A DNA stretch of 64,000 bases from Clostridiales bacterium (GCA_019419995.1 JAHZHZ010000003.1:124001-188000); one strand, 5' to 3'. Positions 8,366-17,679 are shown, counted from the stretch's first letter. Numbers and translations: made by a program. Notes: generated by a model from the sequence alone, not told the origin.

Positions 8366-9823
8366 ATGAAGCTGAATGATTTGACCGGGACGATCCCAGG
8401 CAAGGTTCGGATAATCGGAAATCAGGACACTGAGATTTCAGATTTATGTATAGATTCCAGAAAGGTGAAGCCGGGAGATCTGTTCATCTGCACGCCTGGA
8501 TTGCGCATGGATGCCCATAAGTTTGCGCCTCAGGCCATCGAAAGTGGTGCGGTTGCGCTGATGGTGGATCATGAGCTGGAGGTGGATGTGCCCCAGGTGG
8601 TGGTGGAGGATGTGCGCGAGGCCACTTCCTATGTAGCGGCGCAGTTCCACGGCAATCCTTCCCGGAAAATGTGCATGATTGGCATAACGGGCACCAAGGG
8701 TAAGACCACTACCAGCTTTTTAATCAAGGCGATTCTTGAGGAGGCGGGGAAGAAGGTTGGGCTGATTGGAACGGTATGTTCCATGATTGGCGAAGAGACC
8801 ATTCCTGCCAAGCTTACGACGCCGGACCCCATAGATACCCAGGCCATGCTTGCGCGCATGGCAGAGGCGGGCGTGGAATATGTGATTATGGAGGTATCTG
8901 CCCACGCATTGGCGCTGAAAAGGCTGGCGGGCATTGTGTTCGATGTGGGCGCGTTCTCTAATTTTTCACAGGATCATCTGGACTTTTTTGATTCGATGCA
9001 GAGCTACTTTGCGTGCAAAATGTGCTTCTTCGATCCGTCCATGACCCGGAAAATTGTCTATAACGCGGACGACGATCATCTGGCGGAGGGAGTGGCCAGC
9101 CTGGGACGCAAGGGCCTGCGCATCGGCATTCGGGAAGGCAGCGATATCTACGCCAATGATATTGAAATCAATGAGTGCGGCTCCAACTTTTTGATGACGT
9201 GGCACAAACATTTCCGTATTTCAGTAGCTTTGAAGCTGGCGGGCATCTTTAACGTCTACAATGCGCTGCTGGCAGCGGGGATTTGCATCGATTTGGGTGT
9301 GACGCCAGAGGAGATCCGGCGGGGCCTGGAGGATGTGCGCGCCGTTCCAGGAAGGATAGAACTGCTGGAAACCAATACCCCTTACCGGGTTATTCTGGAT
9401 TATGCGCACTCTCCGGACAGCTTGGAGAATATTCTCAAGGCTGTGCGGCAAACGACCAAGGGGCGCATGATTGCCCTTTTCGGCTGTGGAGGAAACCGCG
9501 ACCGGGCCAAGAGGCCGCTGATGGGCGAGATTGCGGGTGAGCTGGCCGATTATTGCATCCTGACCAGCGACAATCCCAGAAGTGAGGACCCCATGGAGAT
9601 TCTGGGGGCCATTGAGGAAGGAATTCGGGGGACAGGCTGCGAATATGTGGTGATCGAAAATCGCAGAGAAGCTATCCGCCATGCGCTGATGATCGCCGCG
9701 CCTTCGGATGTGGTTGTGCTCGCAGGCAAGGGGCATGAGACCTATCAGGAGATCAAAGGCGTGCGCTATCCCTTTAATGAAAAAATTGTGGTAGCGGAGT
9801 TGCTCAGGGAAATCGGAAAGTAA
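8366..9823 (+). CDS. murE: UDP-MurNAc-tripeptide synthetase MurE (meso-DAP adding)
   Basis: It adds the third stem-peptide residue to UDP-MurNAc-L-Ala-D-Glu. The ATP loop GITGTKGKTTT is at about residues 105-115, and DNPRSEDP near the C-terminus is the signature of enzymes that select meso-diaminopimelate rather than lysine. It has 485 residues, normal for the family. ATG 8366 has AGGGGG (8353-8358) seven bases upstream; the GTG at 8324 that overlaps the PBP stop has no ribosome site. murF, usually next, is absent. Confidence 0.95.
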   Translation: MKLNDLTGTIPGKVRIIGNQDTEISDLCIDSRKVKPGDLFICTPGLRMDAHKFAPQAIESGAVALMVDHELEVDVPQVVVEDVREATSYVAAQFHGNPSRKMCMIGITGTKGKTTTSFLIKAILEEAGKKVGLIGTVCSMIGEETIPAKLTTPDPIDTQAMLARMAEAGVEYVIMEVSAHALALKRLAGIVFDVGAFSNFSQDHLDFFDSMQSYFACKMCFFDPSMTRKIVYNADDDHLAEGVASLGRKGLRIGIREGSDIYANDIEINECGSNFLMTWHKHFRISVALKLAGIFNVYNALLAAGICIDLGVTPEEIRRGLEDVRAVPGRIELLETNTPYRVILDYAHSPDSLENILKAVRQTTKGRMIALFGCGGNRDRAKRPLMGEIAGELADYCILTSDNPRSEDPMEILGAIEEGIRGTGCEYVVIENRREAIRHALMIAAPSDVVVLAGKGHETYQEIKGVRYPFNEKIVVAELLREIGK

Positions 9824-9851
9824 AGGCAGTAACATTTGGAGGGAACAGAAG

Positions 9852-10847
9852 ATGCAGAGACTGATCTGGACGATCATAGCGGCTTTCGCCATGACCATCG
9901 TTTTCGGTCCGATTGTCATTCCGTGGTTAAAGAAACTGAAACTGGGGCAGACCATCTATGATTTGGGTCCTCAGTCCCATAAGAAAAAGCAAGGAACCCC
10001 CACCATGGGCGGAATCATCTTTGCGCTTCCGACTTTGGTTGCGGCGATGGTTTTTTCCTACGGGGATACCCGGTTTGAATATCTTTTGATGATTGTGGTT
10101 TGCGCGCTGGGCTTCGGCCTGATCGGTTTTGTGGATGACTTTATCAAGGTCAAGATGCACCGAAATCTTGGCCTCACGCCCAAACAAAAGCTGTTGCCGC
10201 AGATCCTGTTATCCATTGGAGTGGCCTTGTGGGCCTATTATACCCCCTCCATTGGGTCGGCGCTCACGGTGCCATTCTTTAATGTAGAGTGGGATCTGGG
10301 CTGGTTCTACATTCCGGTGATGGTGTTTGTATTGGTGGGAACGGTCAATTCCGCCAACCTGTTGGACGGTTTGGATGGACTGTGCGCGGGATGTTCCATG
10401 ATTGATTTCATCACGATGATGATCATTGCATTGACGATGGCCGCCGCAAATGGCGATAACAGCTCAAATCTGCTGAATGTGGCCATTTATGCCGCCGCCA
10501 TGTCGGGCGCATTGATGTGCTTCCTTCGCTTTAACGGCTATCCGGCCCGCGTGTTTATGGGCGACGTCGGCTCCTTCTTCATCGGAGGCTCGTTGGTAGG
10601 CGTGGCGCTGGTGACGCGATTGTCGCTGTTGCTGCCCATTATTGCGGTGGCGATGTTTGCCTCAAGCTTGTCGGACATCATCCAAATCAGCTATTTCAAG
10701 GCGACTCATGGCAAGCGTGTGTTTAAAATGGCGCCTCTGCATCACCACTTTGAGCTGTGCGGCATTCCGGAGACCCGGATCGTGACGATGTATTATATCG
10801 TTACTGCGGCGCTGTGCCTCTTATCACTGCTGGGTTTTGTGGCTTAG
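9852..10847 (+). CDS. mraY: Phospho-N-acetylmuramoyl-pentapeptide transferase MraY
   Basis: Integral membrane enzyme (331 aa, about 10 segments) that makes lipid I from UDP-MurNAc-pentapeptide and undecaprenyl phosphate. Family motifs visible are an aspartate-rich FVDDFIK, NLLDGLDGLCAG, FMGDVGSFFIGG and the HHHFE loop near the C-terminus. GGAGGG (9838-9843) lies 8 bases before the ATG. It follows murE after 28 bp without murF in between. Confidence 0.97.
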   Translation: MQRLIWTIIAAFAMTIVFGPIVIPWLKKLKLGQTIYDLGPQSHKKKQGTPTMGGIIFALPTLVAAMVFSYGDTRFEYLLMIVVCALGFGLIGFVDDFIKVKMHRNLGLTPKQKLLPQILLSIGVALWAYYTPSIGSALTVPFFNVEWDLGWFYIPVMVFVLVGTVNSANLLDGLDGLCAGCSMIDFITMMIIALTMAAANGDNSSNLLNVAIYAAAMSGALMCFLRFNGYPARVFMGDVGSFFIGGSLVGVALVTRLSLLLPIIAVAMFASSLSDIIQISYFKATHGKRVFKMAPLHHHFELCGIPETRIVTMYYIVTAALCLLSLLGFVA

Positions 10848-10939
10848 AATACGAATATACTTTGAGGGGGCGGACCGCGGGGTAAAATGCCGGCGCGGCT
10901 TCCGCCCTTTCCAAACCATTCGGGAGGAGGATTGTCAAA

Positions 10940-12307
10940 ATGAAAAAGAAAGCAATGGTTCTGGGACTGGCTCGCAGCGGAATTGCTGCAAGCAGGCTGT
11001 TGCTGCTTCGAGGCTGGGACGTGTTGGCCTGTGATTCCAAGGAGCGCAGCGCCTTTAATGGTGCGCTGGATGAAATTGAGCGGGAAGGGGCTCAGCTGCT
11101 GCTGGGGGAAAAACAGCCTGAGGAGCATCTTGGAGGCGTTGAATTGCTGGTGGTCAGCCCTGGCATTCCTCTGACACATCCCATCATGGAGCGGGCCAAA
11201 GCATTGAAAATTGAAACGGTGGGCGAGGTAGAATATGCCTACAGGGAATCCACGGGCATGCTCCTGGCGGTCACCGGAACCAATGGAAAAACTACGACGG
11301 TTACCCTTCTGGGCGAGATATTTAAAAATGCCGGGAAGCGCACCCACGTGGTGGGCAATATAGGGACCCCCTATTCGGGAGCGGTGCCGGATATGAAGCC
11401 GGGAGATGTGACGGTATGTGAGATTTCATCATTTATGATGGAGACTTCTTCCAAATTTCATCCCTTTGTCAGCGCTGTGCTGAACATTTCCGAGGACCAT
11501 CTCAACCGGCATGGTACGATGGAGAACTACATAGCTCTCAAGGAGCGGATCTTTGAAAATGAAACGTCCGCCGATTTTACCGTGCTCAACTGGGATGATC
11601 CCGTCACGCGCTCGATGGCGGCTCATACCCGCTCCCGGGTGGTTTGGTTCTCTTCCCGGGAAGAGGTGGAGTATGGCGCCTTTGTGCGGGAGGGAATGAT
11701 TTATTTTGGCACCCCCGAAAACTGCCGCAGCATTTGTGAAGTGCGGGAAGTATATATTCCCGGGGAACACAATCTGAAAAACGCATTGGCGGCGACCGCC
11801 ATGGCCATGGTGGCTGGTGTCCCCGCACCGGTCATTCGCCACAGTTTGCGCACCTTCCGGGGAGTTGAACACAGGATTGAGTTCGTACGCGAGCTGGACG
11901 GCGTGGAATTTATCAATGACTCCAAGGGAACAAACGTGGATTCGACGATTCAGGCGGTGCGCGCCATGAAGCGGCCCACGGTGCTCATTCTCGGCGGCTA
12001 CGACAAACATACGGATTTTATGCCGCTGTGTCGGGAAATTATGGATAGTTCTATTGAAAAAGTGGTGCTCATTGGCGCGACGGCCAAGCAGTGTGAAGAG
12101 ACCCTGGAAAGGGCGGGATTCCATGCGTGGGAGCATGCGGGCTACGACTTTGAGAAGGCGATCAGGCGCGCTTTCGCCCTGGCCAAGCCGGGCGGAACGG
12201 TGTTGCTCTCGCCCAGTTGTGCCAGTTTTGATATGTTTGACGACTACGAGGCCAGAGGCCGGATCTTTAAGGAGATTGTCGGCCGTCTGGAAAGCAAGTT
12301 AGGGTGA
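10940..12307 (+). CDS. murD: UDP-MurNAc-L-alanine:D-glutamate ligase MurD
   Basis: Mur ligase of 455 residues adding D-Glu to UDP-MurNAc-L-Ala. A Rossmann-like N-terminus (VLGLARSGIAASRLL) is followed by the ATP loop VTGTNGKTTT (about residues 112-121), SEDHLNRHG and the C-terminal FINDSKGTN. GGGAGGAGG (10921-10929) precedes the ATG. The 92-bp gap after mraY contains a GC-rich inverted repeat ending in TTT that may attenuate transcription. Its stop overlaps a GTG start of the next gene. Confidence 0.96.
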   Translation: MKKKAMVLGLARSGIAASRLLLLRGWDVLACDSKERSAFNGALDEIEREGAQLLLGEKQPEEHLGGVELLVVSPGIPLTHPIMERAKALKIETVGEVEYAYRESTGMLLAVTGTNGKTTTVTLLGEIFKNAGKRTHVVGNIGTPYSGAVPDMKPGDVTVCEISSFMMETSSKFHPFVSAVLNISEDHLNRHGTMENYIALKERIFENETSADFTVLNWDDPVTRSMAAHTRSRVVWFSSREEVEYGAFVREGMIYFGTPENCRSICEVREVYIPGEHNLKNALAATAMAMVAGVPAPVIRHSLRTFRGVEHRIEFVRELDGVEFINDSKGTNVDSTIQAVRAMKRPTVLILGGYDKHTDFMPLCREIMDSSIEKVVLIGATAKQCEETLERAGFHAWEHAGYDFEKAIRRAFALAKPGGTVLLSPSCASFDMFDDYEARGRIFKEIVGRLESKLG

Positions 12308-13473
12308 TCTGGCGCAGCGCAAACGGTGCGAAAGCCGCGGGTGAGCCGCGGAAGATGAGAAATGTATTTGCCGGAGTGGATAAAGGGCTGTTTCTTTCCT
12401 TCATAGCGCTGTTGATGTGCGGACTGGTAGTGCTGTATTCCGCCAGCTATTACAATGCGCAGGACAAAGGAAGCGCGCTATCAGAGGTTTATTCCCAGCT
12501 GATGGGCATTGCGGCGGGCGCGGTGTTGATGGTATTTCTGATGCGCATAGACTATCGGATTCTGGCAAACGGAAAGATTGCGACTGGGCTGCTGCTGACA
12601 AGCATTGTGCTGTTGGTGCTGGTGGCCATACCTGGAATTGGAAAGATGCTCAATGGCTCGCGCCGTTGGCTTCGGCTGGGCCCGGTGAGCTTTCAGCCGT
12701 CGGAGTTGGCAAAATATGCGGTGATCCTCCATCTGGCCAGGATGCTCAGCCGAAAAAGCTATGATGTGCGTTCCTTCTGGCGTGGACTGGTGCCGGCGTT
12801 TATTTTTCCGGGACTGTTGTTTTTGCTGATATTGTTGCAGCCCAACCTCTCCACGGCGGGAAGTATCCTCATCGTGTCCGCGGTGATGGTGATGGCAGCG
12901 GGGGCCAGGTGGCTGCACCTGGGCATTACGGGCGTCGCGGGCGTGTTGTTGGGAGGGTATTACGCGCTTTCCGAGGAGTACCGCCGGGCGCGGTTGATGT
13001 CCTTTCGCAATCCCTTTGCGTATCTGAGCAATGAGGGTTACCAGCTTTCTCAATCCCTGTTGGCCTTTGGTTCGGGAGGACTCTTTGGCATGGGGCTGGG
13101 CAAGGGACGGCAGAAATATGCTTTTTTGCCGTATCCTGAGTCAGATTTTATCTTTGCCGTGGTAGGTGAAGATTTGGGCTGGGTGGGCTGCGTGACCATT
13201 CTGGCTCTGTTTGCGGCCTTCGTATTCTTTGGTTTGCGCGTGGCGATCCGCTGCGAGGATCGCTTTGGCAGCCTGTTGGCGGGTGGAATTACCGCAATGA
13301 TTGGCGTGCAGACGGTATTGAATGTGGCAGTGGTCATAGGATTGATGCCCACAACGGGATTGCCGCTGCCCTTTTTCAGCTCGGGAGGAACTTCCGTCTC
13401 CATTTTGATGGGGGCGACGGCCATACTGCTGAATATTTCCTCGTCAGAAAACAGGGGAATGCGGGCATTATAA
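12304..13473 (+). CDS. SEDS peptidoglycan polymerase FtsW/SpoVE
   Basis: A polytopic membrane protein of up to 389 residues from the SEDS family, which polymerises lipid II with a class B PBP, here probably the PASTA PBP upstream. Motifs include MLNGSRRWLRLGPVSFQPSE (after TM2-3), DFIFAVVGEDLGW and GLPLPFFSSGGTS. The GTG at 12304 overlaps the murD stop (GTGA) and gives a 17-residue hydrophilic extension. ATG 12355 is a plausible alternative; neither has a strong ribosome site. It cannot be assigned to FtsW, RodA or SpoVE by reading alone, though the location favours FtsW/SpoVE. murG, the usual next gene, is missing. Confidence 0.93.
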   Translation: MIWRSANGAKAAGEPRKMRNVFAGVDKGLFLSFIALLMCGLVVLYSASYYNAQDKGSALSEVYSQLMGIAAGAVLMVFLMRIDYRILANGKIATGLLLTSIVLLVLVAIPGIGKMLNGSRRWLRLGPVSFQPSELAKYAVILHLARMLSRKSYDVRSFWRGLVPAFIFPGLLFLLILLQPNLSTAGSILIVSAVMVMAAGARWLHLGITGVAGVLLGGYYALSEEYRRARLMSFRNPFAYLSNEGYQLSQSLLAFGSGGLFGMGLGKGRQKYAFLPYPESDFIFAVVGEDLGWVGCVTILALFAAFVFFGLRVAIRCEDRFGSLLAGGITAMIGVQTVLNVAVVIGLMPTTGLPLPFFSSGGTSVSILMGATAILLNISSSENRGMRAL

Positions 13474-13495
13474 GAGAAACAAAGGGGGCCTCTGG

Positions 13496-14239
13496 ATGGG
13501 CGGTCGCAGAAGCGCGGGGAAATGGGTGGCGCTGGCGGTGCTGTTGGTGCTGGTAATCGCGTGCATCGTCTTGCTCAAGTATGTGTTTGTAGTGCGCAAT
13601 GTTGTCGTGCAGGGAGAGACGGATACTTCGGATCAGGAGATTATGCGCATTGCGAGCATCGGGTTTGGAACGTCCATATTTGAGCTGGACTCTCGGGAGA
13701 TTGAAGAAAATATCAATGGAACGGGTACGCTTTGCCTGGAAGAGGTAGTGATTCACTATCCGGATACGGTAGAATTGTATGTGCGCACCCGAAGTAAAGA
13801 CGCAATGCTGCTGCACATGGGGAAAATCCAGATACTGGACGAGTCCGGGGTGGTGGTAGAGAGCCTGAGCGAAGTCCCTGCCAGCGACCTGGTGTATGTC
13901 AGCGGCCTGCATGTGGTCGATTGCAGGATCGGGGAACAATTGCGCGCAAATTCCGGGCAAATGGAGGCGTATTGCGCTGTAATGCAGGCGCTCAGCGCCC
14001 ATGGAGCGAAAATGTACGCGTCCGAAATTCATTTAAGCGATCCTGAAGAGATTCGCCTCATTACCCGCAATGGCATCACTGTATTGCTGGGAAATCGTGA
14101 AAATATGCTGGATAAAGTTGCATGGATGAAGAGTGCCGTTTCAGACCTGGAAAATCGCGGGGAAGGCGGAGGAACGCTGGACGTCCGCAGCGCCAACAAA
14201 GCAGATTACAGCAGAAGTGGTCCGGATGATGTTGCATAA
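13496..14239 (+). CDS. ftsQ: FtsQ/DivIB-type divisome protein
   Basis: A 247-residue bitopic protein. A short basic N-terminus and one membrane segment (about residues 9-31) are followed by a POTRA-like domain (starting VRNVVVQGETDTSDQEI) and a FtsQ beta domain (about residues 105-225). It links the FtsL/FtsB and FtsW/PBP parts of the divisome. AGGGGG (13483-13488) lies seven bases before the ATG. It is the last gene of the upstream half of the cluster; a new promoter follows before ftsA. Confidence 0.85.
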   Translation: MGGRRSAGKWVALAVLLVLVIACIVLLKYVFVVRNVVVQGETDTSDQEIMRIASIGFGTSIFELDSREIEENINGTGTLCLEEVVIHYPDTVELYVRTRSKDAMLLHMGKIQILDESGVVVESLSEVPASDLVYVSGLHVVDCRIGEQLRANSGQMEAYCAVMQALSAHGAKMYASEIHLSDPEEIRLITRNGITVLLGNRENMLDKVAWMKSAVSDLENRGEGGGTLDVRSANKADYSRSGPDDVA

Positions 14240-14367
14240 TATGAGGGTTTGTCGCTAAATTTACAAATTAGTGGATATTCCGCCGGATTTTGCGTGACAG
14301 CTTCGTGGTCAAATTATGAAAGAATTTTGACACTTGCCAAAAAACGCGAAATTTGGCGGTTTCGTGT

Positions 14368-14396
14368 TTGCATGTCCATTGAAATCCTTGTATAAT
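14368..14396 (+). promoter_or_regulatory. Promoter for ftsA-ftsZ
   Basis: TTGCAT (14368-14373), a 17-bp spacer and TATAAT (14391-14396). This gives ftsAZ its own transcription unit, separate from the ftsL-ftsQ genes. Confidence 0.8.
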
Positions 14397-14429
14397 AACT
14401 CTATAGTAGATACCTATAAGGAGAACCGG

Positions 14430-14459
14430 ATGGATAAGGTGGGCGAAGGACGGATATGA
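14430..14459 (+). CDS. Nine-residue leader peptide coupled to ftsA
   Basis: AAGGAG (14418-14423) sits six bases before ATG 14430, which opens a nine-codon frame reading MDKVGEGRI. Its TGA (14457-14459) overlaps the ftsA ATG at 14456 in an ATGA arrangement. The upstream ribosome site is the best in this leader, while ftsA has only GAAGGA inside the small frame. This suggests ftsA translation by re-initiation. It is a prediction from layout only; the peptide itself need not have a function. Confidence 0.5.
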   Translation: MDKVGEGRI

Positions 14460-15649
14460 GTAAGACGCAAATAGCTGCCATTGAATTTGGTACCTCCAAG
14501 ATTGTCACGATTATCGCGCAGAATGGCGGCATTGACCGTCTGGAATTTCTGGGCACGGGTACGGTGCCATACGATGGTTATCAAAATGGCGACTGGAACA
14601 CGCCGGGGCAAATGGTTCAGCGCGTGCGGGACTCAATCGCGGCGGCCGAACTTGAGGCAAATCAAAAGGTCAAGCAGATTTACGTGGGAGTTCCAGGGGA
14701 ATACATTCACGTATGCAATGCCGAGGCGGAAGTGGATTTAGCGGAAGAGGGCGTCACTGAGGCATCTTTGGACGAGGTGCAGGATGCTGCCGCCGAGAAA
14801 TTAAAGATTGCGGATATGGGTGGATTGGTGCTGCACCGTTCTCCCGCCTGGTTTCAGGTGGATGAGGGGAAAAAGACCATGGAGCCCAGCGGACACGGTT
14901 CCAAGCTTCGGGCCTGCACTTCCTTTGTGGTGGCCGATCCGCAGTTCATAGAGGATGTAAAGGAAATTCTTGGCGCACTGGATATTACGATTCTGGGTTT
15001 CCTGTCTCCTACGCTGGGCGAGAGCCTGCTGCTATTATCCATAGACGACCGGGATCGGGTGTCGGTGCTCATCGACTGCGGTTACCTCAGCACGGAGTTG
15101 AGCGTCATTCGCGGCGAGGCCATTATCTATCATGCGATCTTGCAAATGGGCGGTGGACACATCACCTCTGATCTTGCCACACAACTGCGCATACCGATGC
15201 GTGCGGCGGAGCAAATTAAACGCAACTACGTGTTTAACCCGGATGAATTTGATCAGGACGCCTTTGCTGAAGTGTACGATGCCCGAGGACGCCGGCTTAC
15301 CTTTCCCAGGGAAATGGTCAGCCAGTGCGTGGAGCGCTCCATGGATGAACTGTGCGAAATGATTGATATGACGCTGAAAAACGACGCCCTGGAGCTGCTG
15401 GGTGCGCGTTCTCAGATTTATCTCACGGGCGGTGGAATTGCGCTGATGCGCAATGCCCGGGATTATCTGGCGGAGAAGATCGGCAAGCCTGTGAAAGCCG
15501 CCGCTCCCAAGACCGCCAAGATGAACAGTCCGGTCTATTCTTCGGTACTTGGGCTGATGGATCTTACGTTTGATTCCATTGAGCGCAACGATGCCTCAGA
15601 GGATAGCTTTGGCAGCAAACTCACCGGCTTTCTCAAGAAGAGAAGGTAA
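14456..15649 (+). CDS. ftsA: Cell division protein FtsA
   Basis: Actin-fold ATPase of 397 residues that tethers FtsZ to the membrane. ASKHA-type phosphate loops are visible: IAAIEFGTSKIVTII at the N-terminus, VLIDCGYLSTELSVI in the middle and YLTGGGIALM near the end. The basic C-terminal KLTGFLKKRR fits the membrane-targeting amphipathic helix. It is followed by ftsZ after 38 bp, the standard order. Sequence is rather divergent from textbook FtsA, but neighbours and architecture support the call. Confidence 0.92.
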   Translation: MSKTQIAAIEFGTSKIVTIIAQNGGIDRLEFLGTGTVPYDGYQNGDWNTPGQMVQRVRDSIAAAELEANQKVKQIYVGVPGEYIHVCNAEAEVDLAEEGVTEASLDEVQDAAAEKLKIADMGGLVLHRSPAWFQVDEGKKTMEPSGHGSKLRACTSFVVADPQFIEDVKEILGALDITILGFLSPTLGESLLLLSIDDRDRVSVLIDCGYLSTELSVIRGEAIIYHAILQMGGGHITSDLATQLRIPMRAAEQIKRNYVFNPDEFDQDAFAEVYDARGRRLTFPREMVSQCVERSMDELCEMIDMTLKNDALELLGARSQIYLTGGGIALMRNARDYLAEKIGKPVKAAAPKTAKMNSPVYSSVLGLMDLTFDSIERNDASEDSFGSKLTGFLKKRR

Positions 15650-15687
15650 ACGGATTCACAAATATTACAAAACGAGGGGGATGCCTT

Positions 15688-16956
15688 GTGATTGAGTTCG
15701 AAATGGATACGCATGATACCAATACCAATTTTGCCGCGATTAAGGTCATCGGCGTCGGCGGCGCCGGCACCAATGCGGTCAACCGCATGGTGGACACTGG
15801 CCTTCAGGGCGTAGAATTTATTGCAATAAATACGGATAGCCAGGCGCTTGCCATGTGCAAGGCGGAAAATAAGATTCAGATCGGTGAAAAGGTGACCAAG
15901 GGTCTGGGCGCCGGCGCGAATCCTGACGTGGGACAGAAGGCTGCGGAAGAGAATCGGGAGAATATCTCCGACGCCATTAAGGGCAGCGATCTTGTCTTTG
16001 TAACGTGCGGAATGGGCGGCGGCACGGGCACCGGCGCAGCTCCCGTCATTGCGGAGATCGCCCGGGATATGGGTATATTGACCATTGGCGTAGTTTCCAA
16101 ACCCTTCCTCTTCGAGGGCCGTCAGCGGATGAAGAATGCGGAGTCGGGTATTGAGCGGCTCAAGGCACATGTGGACACCCTCGTGGTGGTTCCGAATGAC
16201 CGCCTGCTCAGCGTGGTTTCCAAGGGAACCACGATGACCGAAGCCTTTAAAATTGCAGACGATACGCTCCGTCAGGGCATTCAGGGCATATCCGATTTGA
16301 TTGCCGTGCCCGGCATCATCAATCTGGACTTTGCCGATGTACGTACCATCATGCAGTCCCGCGGCCTGGCCCACATGGGTATCGGCGTGGGCAAGGGAGA
16401 AAATCGCATGGTGGAGGCGGCCAAGATGGCCATTTCCAGCCCCATGCTGGAAACTTCCATCGATGGCGCTCGGGCGGTACTCATCAATATTACCGGTGGT
16501 CCCGATACGTCTATCATTGATATCAATGAAGCCGCGCAGCTCATCACTGCGGCTGCTGATGAGGAAGCCAACATCATCTTCGGCGCAGGCATCGATGAGA
16601 ATATGAAGGATGAAGTTAAGATCACTGTCATCGCCACCGGCTTTGAAAAGACGCCCTTTGCGGTGGATAAGAAAGCCGCCACCAAGGCTGTTGACGTTGA
16701 GGAGGAGGAGCCCCGCAGGGAACGTCCGAGCCGCAGCTTTGAAGATGAGGAAGTCTCTCCCATCTTTGAGCGCCGTCAGCGCACCTCACCGCCGCGTGAG
16801 CGCCGCTACGAGGAGCCGGATCGGGAATACGCGGGAGAACAGAACCGGCCCCGCCGTACCCGTGTGTATTCCGATGATTCTCCGGAATCCCGCACGCAAT
16901 CCCGCCGCGGCTTTACTCCCGATGTCCCAAGCTTTATGAAAAAGCGCAACGGCTGA
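15688..16956 (+). CDS. ftsZ: Cell division GTPase FtsZ
   Basis: Tubulin-like GTPase that forms the Z ring, 422 residues. The N-terminal GVGGAGTNAVNRM and the tubulin signature GMGGGTGTGAAPV bind GTP. After the core (about residue 320) comes a disordered Arg/Glu-rich linker of about 80 residues, then the conserved C-terminal peptide DVPSFMKKR that binds FtsA and other partners. GTG 15688 is taken as the start because GAGGGGG (15674-15680) lies seven bases upstream; an in-frame ATG exists at 15703. A strong terminator follows. Confidence 0.98.
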   Translation: MIEFEMDTHDTNTNFAAIKVIGVGGAGTNAVNRMVDTGLQGVEFIAINTDSQALAMCKAENKIQIGEKVTKGLGAGANPDVGQKAAEENRENISDAIKGSDLVFVTCGMGGGTGTGAAPVIAEIARDMGILTIGVVSKPFLFEGRQRMKNAESGIERLKAHVDTLVVVPNDRLLSVVSKGTTMTEAFKIADDTLRQGIQGISDLIAVPGIINLDFADVRTIMQSRGLAHMGIGVGKGENRMVEAAKMAISSPMLETSIDGARAVLINITGGPDTSIIDINEAAQLITAAADEEANIIFGAGIDENMKDEVKITVIATGFEKTPFAVDKKAATKAVDVEEEEPRRERPSRSFEDEEVSPIFERRQRTSPPRERRYEEPDREYAGEQNRPRRTRVYSDDSPESRTQSRRGFTPDVPSFMKKRNG

Positions 16957-16959
16957 TAT

Positions 16960-16994
16960 AAAAATCCTGCACACAAATGTGTGCAGGATTTTTT
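16960..16994. terminator. Bidirectional terminator between ftsZ and the NUDIX gene
   Basis: A 15-16 bp perfect stem (from 16960 to 16992, tetraloop-sized turn around 16976) is flanked by an A-run on the left and a T-run on the right. It can therefore end both ftsAZ (plus) and the convergent NUDIX gene (minus). Confidence 0.85.
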
Positions 16995-17023
16995 GTGCGC
17001 GGAAGGCGACAAACAGTGCGGCG

Positions 17024-17473
17024 CTATTTTTCCTTTTCCGATCCAATATAGATGGTTTCCCCGTAGCCTGTCAGGCTGCGCAAATTATCCCGAATGGCTC
17101 TGGGGAAGAGATTGCGCTTGGCCGCTTCCTTCAAGGGAATCCATTCTGCTCCGATCTGGTAGCGATCGGTTTCCGAGGGATAAACCTGATCCCCGCTGTT
17201 CAGGTGGCATAGAAAAATAAAGTAGATCTTATGGTTATGCCCGTCCTCCCGGCGATTGGAGACGCGCTCATAAATTCCGGAAAGCCGAATAGGGCACACA
17301 GAATACCCCGTTTCCTCCAAAACTTCCCGACGCACCGTTTCGGTGAGCATTTCACCGGTCTTTTGTCCCCCGCCGGGCAGGGTATAGTACTCGCCAAAAC
17401 GGGAACGGCAGCGATTCACCAGCAGCTTGCCATTATTAATGACCACTGCCTTTGCTGAATTGCGTGCAGACAA
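17024..17473 (-). CDS. NUDIX hydrolase
   Basis: A roughly 150-residue pyrophosphohydrolase. The Nudix box is intact: GGGQKTGEMLTETVRREVLE continuing into ETGY, which fits Gx5Ex7REUxEExGU. The substrate (nucleoside diphosphate derivative, possibly an oxidised nucleotide or sugar nucleotide) cannot be told. The GTG at 17482 has its GAGGGA directly adjacent, so the TTG at 17473, eight bases from that site, is the better start; both give the same domain. A single-gene unit with its own promoter, convergent to ftsZ. Confidence 0.88.
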   Translation of the reverse strand: MSARNSAKAVVINNGKLLVNRCRSRFGEYYTLPGGGQKTGEMLTETVRREVLEETGYSVCPIRLSGIYERVSNRREDGHNHKIYFIFLCHLNSGDQVYPSETDRYQIGAEWIPLKEAAKRNLFPRAIRDNLRSLTGYGETIYIGSEKEK

Positions 17474-17509
17474 GGGGATCACTCCCTCGGTTGAAAACTA
17501 TATGAAGTA

Positions 17510-17538
17510 ATTATACTCCCTGCGAGAGAAAAAGGCAA
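17510..17538 (-). promoter_or_regulatory. Promoter for the NUDIX gene
   Basis: On the minus strand, TTGCCT (17538-17533), a 17-bp spacer and TATAAT (17515-17510). Confidence 0.7.
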
Positions 17539-17650
17539 GAAGGAGAAAATAAGATTCAGTGGCTTTCACCGAGCGAGCGAGCTGAGCCTCAGCGGAGTTG
17601 GACAGTATTGTTAAATAGTGTTAAGGATATGAGAAGAACAGGTTGTTTGG

Positions 17651-17679
17651 TTGATTCTTTTTGGACTGGCTGATACAAT
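17651..17679 (+). promoter_or_regulatory. Promoter for the 2-oxoacid dehydrogenase operon
   Basis: TTGATT (17651-17656), 17 bp, TACAAT (17674-17679), with a TGA just before the -10. It lies about 60 bp upstream of the E2 gene. The stretch from 17540 to 17650 shows no other signal I can support. Confidence 0.7.

Noticed and set aside
16629..16920. Frameshift in the C-terminal part of ftsZ
   Set aside because: The low-complexity Arg/Glu-rich region is the normal disordered linker, and the conserved C-terminal peptide follows in frame.
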